Positions 45,401-56,600 of a DNA stretch of 64,000 nt are shown here, piece after piece. Location: NCBI RefSeq assembly GCF_037975245.1, contig NC_092580.1, positions 2,392,501 through 2,456,500 on the forward strand, written 5' to 3'. The notes below the pieces were generated by a model that ran no database searches, was not told where the DNA came from, and saw only the letters and a list, made by a program, of their open reading frames with translations. Origin of the DNA: Apostichopus japonicus (lineage: Eukaryota; Echinodermata; Holothuroidea; Aspidochirotida; Stichopodidae). Position numbers and translations under genes: made by a program. How positions within the stretch are numbered: position 1 is the stretch's first letter; every line of letters starts with the position of its first letter.

Positions 45401-46023
45401 GTGTTATCCAAAGAATGGAATCGTATCACCCTTAGAGCACCAAACTCTATTGTCTGTTACCGGTGTCATACAAAGAATGGAATCGTATCACCCTTAGAGC
45501 ACCAAACTCTATTGTCTGTTAAAATAGCTCACGATGTTAGGTTAGTAGCCTACAAACAGCTTACGATGTTAGGTTAGTAGCCTACAGGTTAATTAATGAG
45601 AATCACACACTCACTTCCCTATTGTATCTAATGTTGGTAAGATGAACTTTATTTGAGGAACTTCAATAAGAACCTCATCATCATTGCAAATAAACTTTCA
45701 GTTTCACATGATATAAATAATTTTGTTTAATAGTCGTATGCAACATTTAGTCGTTCATTTCTATCCACGTTTCAATAATCTTTACACATTTGTATTTTCT
45801 GGTTCAGGTCCAGCCGTTCAACGTGAGTGATACGCTACCTAAATTCTCCAGAGCGAATGACTGCGTCGGTTTCTTCACGCCAGGAATCTGGATGGGTCTA
45901 GTCATCACTCTGATTTTAGTTTTAATTCTCTATTTTGGTGTCTCTATGTTAGCAGGTTTAACAGTAATGGATCAGTTTGATGACCCTAAAGGTAAAACAA
46001 TAACTGTTAATGTGTCCGAATAA
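36440..46023 (+). CDS. ATP6AP1: V-type proton ATPase accessory subunit S1 (Ac45), complete 9-exon gene
   Basis: A type I membrane protein that assists V-ATPase assembly and targeting in the secretory and endolysosomal system. Coding exons: 36440-36552, 38164-38293, 38719-38796, 39689-39867, 40609-40717, 42075-42310, 43370-43417, 45168-45360, 45808-46023; all GT-AG with closing phases, 433 aa (vertebrate form about 470). Residues 1-~25 are a signal peptide (MAFRPVFQVFACYITVCFLL then CYSEAG). The lumenal part carries sequons including NTS, NDS, NVS, NST and NLT, and paired cysteines. The most diagnostic part is the C-terminus: ANDCVGFFTPGIWMG, one transmembrane helix (about 389-411), and a short cytosolic tail with MDQFDDPKGKTI, the family signature. 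Intron 1 holds a LINE fragment; intron 8 begins with a tandem duplication. Start chosen as the first ATG before the signal peptide. Confidence 0.94.
37186..37715 (+). mobile_element. 5'-truncated CR1/L2-like LINE fragment
   Basis: Encodes the C-terminal end of a LINE ORF2 with in-frame stops: LQRIQNTAARLA, then HQLHWLPVSERIKYKLL, TLIYKAIHGFAPNFISN, and further on PSFQFCSPKLWNTLP-like sequence. It ends with TTTTGTAAAGCGC, GCGCTATATG and a TATTATTATTATT tail typical of CR1/L2-group 3' ends. It lies in ATP6AP1 intron 1, same strand, and is dead. Confidence 0.8.
39281..39305. repeat. C-rich homopolymer tract in ATP6AP1 intron 3
   Basis: A run of about 14 C followed by GACCCCCTCCCC. One of many poly-C/poly-G runs in this window; the exact lengths may be unreliable. 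Confidence 0.7.
40835..41290. repeat. dispersed AGGTCA-rich repeat, diverged copies
   Basis: Shares GCGTGTGTTTGTGACGGCC, CTTGTAAACACAGTATCTC, CTTGTAAACATGATATCTCA and AGAGGTCGACAGGTGTCAAAG with the unit at 24758-25321. In ATP6AP1 intron 5. Confidence 0.65.
45373..45592. repeat. local tandem duplications in ATP6AP1 intron 8
   Basis: ACCAAACTCTATTRT ... CGTATCACCCTTAGAGC occurs at 45373 and 45439, with a partial third copy at 45501 (periods 66 and 62). A second motif, CACGATGTTAGGTTAGTAGC or TACGATGTTAGGTTAGTAGC, then occurs twice about 30 bp apart. The block starts 12 bp after the exon 8 donor. Confidence 0.85.
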
Positions 46024-48170
46024 AACTACGATGTGGCAACCACAACTCGTAATTGGTAAAGTACTACAGTTACTTAAATGCAAATAGTCAGACAAGGAAT
46101 GTTGGTTTACCCGTATAAGTTATCTTCTTGTTATTTAAGCTACGTAGCAATGGATATTTTGGGGGTATTTAGTTCCTAGAGTAATTAACACACTATAAAC
46201 ACCAACCACTGGTATGTACTGTACTGCAAAACACAGTGGCAGTGTTTTCACTTAATGCTACCGTTTGTCAAACTGATAGCAGTAAACTTATCAGTTATAT
46301 TCAAACCTGGTGCTTTGCAGTGAATGGTATGTTCCAAAAATTCATAACAAATTTAAATCTATTATTTGGAAAAATTGTAAATTAGGGGGAAGAAATCTTT
46401 CTCTGAGCATTTTAAACCGCAGTGAAATTGTGCAATAACAATATTCTGTAGAGATGGACACCTGTGAACACAGAAAAGAACTTGGTTTCTAAGTTGTGAA
46501 AGTTTTATGTATTTTGATAGTTCTGTTTTGTGGATCTCACAGTCTGTATTAAGTGTAATTTGAAGTGTTAAACTGTGTAATGTTACAAATTGTTATATTC
46601 TTGAATAGCATTATCTTTTTTGTTTTACTCAATGATTGTTTCAAGATAAAGATGATTAAGTAACATCTTTTGTGATAATTCAGACAATGTAAACTGGTGG
46701 AGGGTACTATAGGTGCATGTCTCAACTTATTCTTTCTTATGTATTGCACAGCATGTGAAGTACCTATAGTGACATTCCAATGGTTAATTTATTTATAATA
46801 ATGCATTCGACTTTAAATTTAAGTTTCATGTCTGGCAAGCAGTTAGTAAAATTTTTAGACCTGTTTAATACCAGGTTGTTGTTTTTTTAAAACATATTTC
46901 TCTATTCACTGAACAGTGATTTGAATTACCTGACTGTACCTGTTTTTAAGGCTCCTGATTTTTGTACAAAAGTCATAAAAATTTGAAAGGATGTCCATGG
47001 CATTTAATGAATCTCAAAAATAATATTTAGAAATTCCTATTTCCAAGCCTTAAAACAATACAAAAACACAAGATACTAAAAATGAAAGAATAAGTCACAA
47101 GACTGTCTAGATTAAAACATTATAATGATTGACAATGTAAAACTTGAATAGATTTAATATTTGCTGTTTGAACATTTTTTGTCTTGGTGGTAGTTAGCTG
47201 GATGGATATGTGATATCCAACAAGCAGTGTTAAGTATAATTTGTTATTACTTGCTATGTGGATAAATCATGTGATTTGGAAGAGGTGGATTGATAGATCC
47301 AGAAAGAACATTTACAAGTAGTCTAGATTAAAGAGAAATTATATGAAATAACATGTTAGGCTTGTTAGCCTCAACTAAGTATGCATGTGTCCTAGTCTCC
47401 TTTGTGAAGATGAAGTTTTAATATTTTTGTGTTCAGGTATTGTTATGTCTGTGTTATGATTCAGGTGAAAAATATAAAATCAATATTTTGTATGGCTTAT
47501 TGTTTATGATGTAATTTATGAGTATCATTGTTATCGTTGAGGCACGTTGTTATGATTACCAATGGAGATTGCATTATGGGATCCTCTGTCAACTTTCCAT
47601 GATTAAAGTAGCACATCTGTAGATTAGATAGCTCCATTAATTGTATATACCATTGGCGGACAATGGGACACTTATGTTCAACACCGTTTGTTGAAAATCC
47701 CATCTCAATATCTTGTCCCTAATCAAGATACGGTTGATTGAATGGAACTTACTTTAACTTAACTCTAAATTCTTTCCTGGCGTAGATCACAGTAGGTGGT
47801 CTGTGATTTCACAATAGCAAATGGTTCTAAAAAGCTTTACTTTACTATTATAATCTTCATGTTGATTTAGCCTTGAAACTTGGTACAATTGGAATGTTTT
47901 TTGGTTTTCTTAAGCCGTCACGGTTCTCTGTATTTATAATTTCATCAAATTTGAACTAGTTCTAGCACTAAGAATGAGTGACACAATCAGTCTTGTCACT
48001 CTATGCAAATACAAACACTATCAGATTTTTGGCACTATAATAAAAAGCACAGATTGATTAATACAAACCAGCTTAGTATTTGTGACTTTCTCTTCAACAC
48101 TAAACAATATAGGAGGCACGTTAAACAGCTACTTTACATTTCATCATATTTTCTGTAAATTAAATGTAAA
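46024..48170. other. ATP6AP1 3' flank and intergenic DNA
   Basis: Probable 3' UTR followed by AT-rich sequence. ATTAAA hexamers occur near 47112 and 47329, but no clear canonical cleavage site was singled out. No further exon seen. Confidence 0.4.
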
Positions 48171-48171
48171 G

Positions 48172-48221
48172 CGGTCGCCCCTTCGCCGCCCCCCCCCCCC
48201 CCCTTGGCTACGCGCCTGGCA
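48172..48221. mobile_element. hAT-type MITE, right end only
   Basis: GCGGTCGCCCCTTCGCCGCC, a C run, then CCTTGGCTACGCGCCTG, the same right end as the intact copy at 49749-50071. The left part is missing. Confidence 0.7.
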
Positions 48222-49748
48222 GGAGCCGTGCAGGACTCGATCGGGAGCTCTCTTTCTGACCATTGCATGTACGTTGTTTACATAGAAACTTGATTCAAAG
48301 ATACCACTCCGCACTATCTCTGGAAAACGGTAGAAAGAGTTGGGTTGTGTTTGTTAGATTGGCCCTGCAAACATCCCATCTTCTTCGATTTTATTCTCTA
48401 TCGCATGATGAACTTACTTCCGCTTACCTTTCCTTCGGTGGATTGTCTCATCTTCCCCTTTTACAATCTTTGAAGAAAGGTTGCATATGCATACACATTA
48501 CTGGCATTGTTTTCAACCTTGGCACCCAGCATATTTCAAAACAGATTAAATGTTATATGATATACATGCCCATACTTAATGTAACATTTTCACAAATGGA
48601 AGGGTGGGGCAGAGGACGTGGTATGAAGGGTTGATTTTATCTATCTTTGTTGTTAACTCAACGGTGTTGGCAATGGAGCTAATGACATAGCAAAGTGTAT
48701 ATATATTTATCTGTCTGCATGTCTATCTGTTGAAGGCTGATTGTTCGTAGGCCATTCACTCATGGTCCTGACGAAAGTTTTCGAAGTTTTTTTGCTCGTG
48801 TCATGGACTTCATGAAAGTAAACAAATATAGTAGGTCAAAGGTGAATAAGGGGGCAAGACAGGTCGAAACAGTATTTAATCTGATCTAGATGGAAATTTG
48901 TCGGTTGGTGAAGTGGCGCAAAACTCTTATATGAATTAGGGGCCAGATGTCGTTTTTCAGGTCGTAATTATTTGAAACGTGAATAGTTTTCAAACGAATC
49001 TTCTTCATTTGGCGTTTATTTAATTTTGACCAAAGTTGGTAACAATAAGCAGCTGATAGTGGGTTAAAAATGACACAGTAATAACAGTTCAAAGGTCATA
49101 TGAAGTTCGTGGCAGTCAAATGGAACAACGTTTTAAACCTGCCCTCTCCCAGAGACTTGTTTATTTTTTCAGCAACTTGGCTTACCTTCAGTTCACTTGA
49201 AGTGACACAATAGTTCGAGTATATATTTTTGAGTATATAATAGTTTTAGAAATAGTTCGACTTCATTTCGAGCAGGTTACAGGGAAAAACATGTAGCTTG
49301 TAAGTTCTGCCATCGGTCTATAATTTTTCTTAAAAAGTAGTACTCAGACTGTCGACGGTGTGCCATACGAATCACATGCATCTACAAGCTTTTATACGCC
49401 AACATCTTGCTCACCCTGTAAATACATGCAACGGTAGCAGCCTGGTGAACAGGAGGCTATGTGCAACGTATGGGATACCAGAAACATAGGACCTCAAGAA
49501 CTTAAACAAATCTTACAGGCCTATACGGTACTTAGTATGTGGATCCACCGTCCGTATGAGCAATTCGTGAAAAAGGGTAACTTTAGTTCTGATTCCTTAG
49601 CTGCAGGGTCCACCATACTTAGAACTTACAACTGTATGTTGCGCGTCATACCATGATTAAAAATGAAAGTATTTACGGGGATTCTTTCGTGCTCCTATCA
49701 TGTAAGCTTGAAGGGAAGAAGGCCTACTTCCAAATTTCCTGCTTTGAT

Positions 49749-50071
49749 CAGGCGCGTAGCCAGGAATCTGCCAAGGGAGGGGCGAAAATGTAGGCAAATT
49801 ATCAGAGCCGTAGAAACGGCATTGCAAACTATCTAAGCGTAGCGCCACCATGAGTTGGCGCGAAGCGTACAAGAAAATTTTGGCTTAAAATGCCTCCCAG
49901 ATCGCTGGAAATGGCACTTCCCAGGCCTTGTCAGTTGCATCTTAGCATTTTCTCTTTTGAAATTACTAGCCATATCATAAAAACATTAAACAAAAATTAA
50001 AAAATATGATCAAGGGGGAGGCGCCCCCTTCGCCCCCCCCCCTCCCCCCCCCCCCCTTGGCTACGCGCCTG
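49749..50071. mobile_element. complete hAT-type MITE with 8-bp target duplication
   Basis: 323 bp. Left end CAGGCGCGTAGCCAGG; right end reverse-complemented CAGGCGCGTAGCCAAGG. GCTTTGAT stands immediately before (49741-49748) and after (50072-50079) the element, an exact 8-bp duplication typical of hAT transposition. The interior has GGGAGGGGCGAAAATG, CTAAGCGTAGCGCCACCATG, TTGGCGCGAAGCGTACAAG and a C-rich right end. No coding capacity. Confidence 0.9.
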
Positions 50072-50677
50072 GCTTTGATGATGCGAGATTGTTCGACAAG
50101 ATACTGAGAAAATATTTCTTTTCAAAAGAAAGAAATTCTTTCGCAGTCTGGAATAAAAGAAGAAGTTTGCGGAAAATATGCAACTTTTTTTGATGGAAAT
50201 AATGTTCTTCTTTTTTCTTCTTTTCTCTTTTGCACCAATGTTCGGAATTGTGGAGTCCACACCGACTACAGCTGCTAATTGGTTGATTATGAACACAAAA
50301 GACAGATGAACAACACAAACACATTCACTCACGTACTTCCCTGGGAATTGTTGTTTACCCATCATGCTTTCTCCAGTCTGCGCACGCGTTGTTCTCCTTT
50401 GTTAGATCCTGACACTGGATGCATGTCGTAGGAAAAGTGAACGTACATAATTGTGTGTCACGTATGCTGACATATATCGTACACACAGTGCAAATTACAT
50501 ACACATCAATGTACTGAGTTTTTTCACAAAAGCACATGGCGGCTTCACAAAATCATGTACTCTGTTGTTTTTAAACCGTTTCCGAATGATTCTGGAGCGA
50601 TTTTTGTGTGGATTACTTAGACAGTTATCCTGATGTATGATACATTCTAGCAAGTACTACTTAGATTACGAATCATC

Positions 50678-53600
50678 ATGGGAATTGCTGGATTTTTGGA
50701 ATATATTCAACGTTCGTGCCCACAAGCGTGTATAGGGGTAGACGTAGGGCAGCTGGCGCGAAAGCGATTGGAGAACACTGGTCGAGGAAGAGGCAAAGCT
50801 TTAGTTGGTCAAGATCCTCTCATTTTACTCGTTGATGCAAACAGTTGTTTACATCGTCTGTATGGAGGCAGCTTCACAGATTGGGTTTGCGGAGGTCAAT
50901 GGAATAGTATGTTCCATTTTCTCGACAATTTGGCTCGTTCTAGTCGGAGTAATAACATAAAACTGGTCGTGTTTTTCAATGGTAGCTTGGAGAAGAGCCG
51001 TACACAACAATGGTTTCAACAACAAGAAACGGACAAGAATACAGCGTACCAAGTACTGAGTCATGTGTACCACAGGTGCAGCTCACCTGGAAAAGCACTT
51101 TGGTTTCCTCCAGTTGCTCTCGGTAAATGATACTTGATAGCCTGTATTCTAAAGCACTTGTACATAGGCCATGCGAATATTAATACCTTAGCCTTTCCCC
51201 ACATGATATTGTAAGAAAAGGTTGGGCCTGGCTCTCTGACTGTCTGAGTTTGAGGTAGTGTAGGCCTCGGCGAGAGGCCAAAATAGGCTATGTCTAAACT
51301 GTGCTAGCATACAAACAGCACGGCCTAGCCTAGACCCAATTAGTAAGGCTATTTGAAACGTTGGTATATATTTGCCTTTCGCCGATAATTGTCTAGTACG
51401 GCTAGGCTAGAATCATCACATAGGGCCTATTATGCCAAATACTAATATCAGCATTAGAGGGTTTCAGTTACTCTCGGCACAGGTCCTGTAAATTAAGCTG
51501 GTCCCTTTCCTCACACAAATATCTTGTGTGGAAAACAACTTGCATTTTCACCTACATATACATTATATGTTCTTCAATTTTAGAAAAACAAATCCAAGAT
51601 GATGAAAATAACCTGGGAAAGTATTAGAGAAAGTTGAGAAGGATGGTAGAACCATCTCGGTCTTCTGAAAAATACTCCCTAGTAATACTAGATGAAATTT
51701 ATGTGAGACTAAATTATTCCGTACGACGGCTCAATTTACCGGTTTTCACGAGCTTGTCAAAGATAAGGTTTAAGAGGATGAGAACTATTAAGTTAGGCTG
51801 TTGTGGAACAAAATTATTATCACCTGTATTCCTTGTGATCAAAGTCGTACACATTTCAGATTCAACCTCTGATGATCAATTTCCCCAATAAAGAATGGAT
51901 AAATGTGAAATAGAATGCATCTTGCCAAAACATTAGATGTTTTCTTGGCTTTCAGGTTCATTGCAACTGTCAATTTGCTGTTAAGATTTTCACAAGCCAT
52001 TTTTAACACTCGGTGTCTAGGCAACAATATCAGATATTTCGGTCTATGAAAAATATATATACAGTACGTATATATATGGTAGATACAAAATTGGAATTAA
52101 AAAGACTAAACATCCTGCTAACCACAGAAATATTTAAGAATGGATGTGACTTGTGGAAATTTTTTGATGCTTATTTTCTGTTTGTCAGATTGGTGAAGTA
52201 CCACTTATGTAGGCCTAGCCTAATATTACCATGTGATACTAGGCCTTAAGCTGTTGCACTGTTCTTTTAAAGTATAACATTCTAGGCAGTGTCTCTGTGA
52301 TGCACTTTTATCCTTCAACTATTTGATTTTGCTGAAGGATTGATTGTTATCTGCCAAGGTGTATCAAACTGAGATAAATTTATAATTGTAATTATAGTAG
52401 TTTTTTTATAGTTTGAGTGAAATCACACAAAGTGAGGCTCTAGGCTATAAGCAATTTTATGATAATAGCTCAACTTTAATAGCATAACTTTAATGCTATA
52501 ATTGTGTTCAATGGTTCAAACAACTTGTAGTATTCAAAGTACAAACTCTATATTTCCTTTTTGGTTTTGAAGATAAACATAACCTATTCAGTCATGCAGG
52601 CAGACGAGTGTGTTTGTGATGCCTTGCTTGTAAACACGATATCTCAAGAAGAGAAGCTTGGACCAATCTCATATTTAGTCTGCAGTTGTTATAATAACGT
52701 TAATTACGTTAATTATAAGAAGCTCATTGTTTTGTGCATGCACAAGTCGCGAAAAGTGACTTCTGTGATATTTTCCGACTCTGAAAGTTCATAATTCAGT
52801 CTTTGTACCAGGTAGAGAGCTCAAATCATGAATCTGCACTCAATTAAACTGCACATCATCTTTATTTTTGTGGTTATGGTCACCAAAGTAGTCACAATCT
52901 TTGCACCATGATCGCTCGTTGTCGAAAGGTAGTCATTTGAGCACTACAGATGCAAGAATGTTTCCAGACAATGGGTAGGGACTATTAGTCAGGGAATTTT
53001 GGAATTTAGCATCATTGTCTATTTTTAGCATGAACATTTCTGTAATGGAGTGTTATTAACCCGGTACCTTGGGGTTGATTGTTATGATATATATTTTCAA
53101 ACAAATTCAATGATCTGTAGGATTGGGAAAAATGTTGGTTCTTTTTCAGAAGTTGTGGTTTTCTGAAAAGAAGGAATGAAAGGTTTTCTTCAAAAATGTG
53201 TTTTGTTATGTTTTCCGTTGACCTAGTTGTGAGTGTGTACTTGTGGTTTGTTTCTCAAAAAAAAAAGGTTGCGTCCGACTGCCAGCAATTTGAAGATTTT
53301 GTGTCCCTGGCCAAAACATTTTGTCCTGGATGCAGAATCCTGTGCTTGTTGTAGCAATGCTGAGCACCATGTATCTGCTTAAGTGCTATAACCTTTGTTC
53401 ACAGAAACTAGTATTGATGTTGTAGATCTGTACTATGGAGACTTGCACAGGAATCATAGTTGCGAGTGAATTTTGTTTGGGAGATTCCATTTTTTAGTCA
53501 CGGTTGCCAAATAGTGAGTACTTACAGTAGAAACATATTTGTCAAGGCCTGAGAAGAAGCCTGTTGTCTTTGGTAGAGATCAGTCTGTGTATGCTGAATA

Positions 53601-56600
53601 CAATCAAAGTTTCTCGGTCATCAGCAGCCAATGTGAATATTGTACATAAACACAGTATCTCCAGGGAGGGAACCACAGCAGATTTCATATAAATTGGCTT
53701 ACGGAATCCTCATAGTAAGTGCAAGGTCTCTAAAGGTTTTGGTTGGGGTCAAAGGGTCATTTAGAACCAGCTGAGCTGAAAAAATTAGAATCTTAGAAAG
53801 TAGATCTCCAGAACCTGAACATCCAGAGACACAACATTCCCAATAGATTAATGTAGTATAACTCCTTACACAATTCTGGAACAGGTCAATGGTCATTTTA
53901 GGTGAGCAAAGTTTCAACCTGAAACCCTCAAAAATACATAATGTCTCAAGATTCTGCAGGTAAATTACAGTAGATCTCAAATTTGACTTTTTGTCCAGTT
54001 TCAAGTTTAGTCCAGTTAAAAGTGCCTACTTGAGCATGCTTGGCCTTACACATCAATTTAAGACCTGACCTCTAATCCCCCCCCCCCCACTCCCCAATTT
54101 TCATTGCACAGGCTGCTATTGTCAAACAAAGCACCTTTGCTACAAAAGTGATGAGAGATACATGTCCAGTAGTTGTTTAGAGGTGGTTACCAGAGTTTTT
54201 CAAGGTATCTTGTAAGAAATGTTTAAGTTTGTAATAATGTTCACCCAGCAATATAGATACAAGAAATGTCCAGTTTTTCAACACTGCAATTATGGTGCAC
54301 AGCAATATATGTTAATCATGGTTTTAGCTGCCCATAATAAATATATAAATAGAAAACTTGCCCTGGGTGTCATTGAAGTCTTTACTTCTATTATTTTAGC
54401 AACATTTGACTGATACACCCGTTGCATAATCTTAAAGTAGTCAAGATTATGATTACTTTGCCAAAGTAATCGATAACGATGACTTCAATAAATGTAATGG
54501 ATTACGGATTACCATAATCCCACGCCTGCTTGCTACTGATCTTCATTGGACTGTCACAATTGACAGCCCTGGAGAGCATCTGATGGTCTTTTCAAGTCTT
54601 AACTGCTGTTTACCCATAATCAGGAGAAGATACTGTTCAAAGATTAATTCCTTGGCATGACCTTCAAGGTCAAGGAGATTTTGTTTTAATATCTTTTCTT
54701 GAGTGCTCTACATCATGGGTATGACATACAGTAGGTTCTGAAATTTGCCTATCTGAGGAACATATTGAAAATGATAATTGTTGAGGTAAACTTTCAATGG
54801 TTAATGTTGCAGCTTGGAATGTTCTCTTTTCCAAAGTTTCTGTACAATGAGCCAAGTCAGTCAGTAGTCAAGAAACAGCAAATTTGTGTAGACAAATTAG
54901 CTTTGTCACATGTGGTAAGTCTGCAACAAACCCTGCTATGCTTGCTATGAAGACAAATATTCATGTAAAGAAAACTTACCTGCTTGTAACCACAACAAGC
55001 ACATTTACAGATATATACAGTTCATAATAACTTAACTTTCATACTATCATATGTGCATACACAAGTATATACAGGTAATAGCTCACTGACAGTATGGTAG
55101 AATGGATCTCAAGTTGTTCTTATACCTGTATGTAGACAGTAGTATTGTACTGTAAATTACCAATGGAAAACTGACTGGGTAAATATAAATATATTTTAGA
55201 GATTAAATAGATGAAGAAAGATTTGGCTAAAACAGGATTTGATCCAGTTACCCCAGTATTACAAGTCCTGTGTTTTACTAGCCTATCCAGCCCCTAGTTG
55301 ATTGTAATCCCTCGGGAGTGTGGTGAGTAACCATTCCTTTGCTTATCTGCTATTTGCTTATCTGAGGTCACCAGAGGTCAAAAACTGAAAACCTTTTTAA
55401 CACTATCTCAAGATAGGAAGCATGGCTACATTTCATACTCATCATGTTGATGCATCATGTTGAGAAGAAGAAGCCTGTTGTTTTTTGTGGAGGTCAAAGG
55501 TCATCTGAGTTCACCAGATGTCAAACATTGTAAAACAAGATATCTCAAGATAGGAATCATGTTTTTTTTTGCTTATTTGGCATGCAGATGCGTTATTTGA
55601 ATAGACGAACTCAACTGTTTTTGGAGGAGGTTAAATATCATCTGGGTCACCAGCGGTCAAACTCTGAAAAGCTTTTAAACATGACATCTCATAGTAGAAA
55701 TCAGGACATTTTATATTATTTTCTGGTGAACAACAGAAGTCTATTGTAATGAAGTCACTTCAACCGCTAATGCATTTTTTCATTCTGGTTCTTTATCAGT
55801 CTTGCACAGTTTCTGTAATCACTCTCAAAGATGATGCCAAAGCTAATTTAGTCTGTGAATTGACTTAATACTCTGCCCTCCAAACTTGTATACTGTAACC
55901 ACAGCCAATACTTGTGTACAGTGTTTGGTAGCTTTTTCTCCTGCTTTGGTTGTGGTTCATGATGAGGATCAAGGATATCCTGTCAAGAAGTGTTCCTGTT
56001 GTGCGGTGTTTCATGTAATTTGCAGGAATACAAGCTCTGAGACACATAGTGTAACGACTAGTGAGATTACAATCAGTGGTTTGTGTTACAAGTGTTCGAG
56101 TCAGAATCTCTCCCAGGTCCAAACTTTACTGTGTATCTTCTTCCATTATGGAGAACTGGAAACAAACCTGCAGGATTTAACAAACCTGCAGGTTGCAGGT
56201 TAACAAGTTAGCAAGTTAACAAACCTGCAGGATTACAGGAGAATGAACCATGTATTGTAGGTTGATAAAGGACTGTGAGCTTCTGTATTGCTACTGCACT
56301 GGATTAAAAAAATATAAACAGTTTGATGTTGCACATGTACATCAATCGGGGATGTGCCTATGATCATTTTTCCATAAATTTACCATTTTTTAATGACATA
56401 ACTGTTTTTACCAAAGTTTGGAAAGTAAAGTGAGAGGCATTTGAAATCCTTATGCAAAATCCTTTATTGGTTATTACTGTACTGTAACCATTTACAAGGT
56501 GGGACAGCAGTGACTCACAATTATGTTGACAAACCAAAGAGTTTCAATGTGTATGACTGTTGTTGAGAACTTTTGCCAACTGCTATGCAATGTACAGTAC

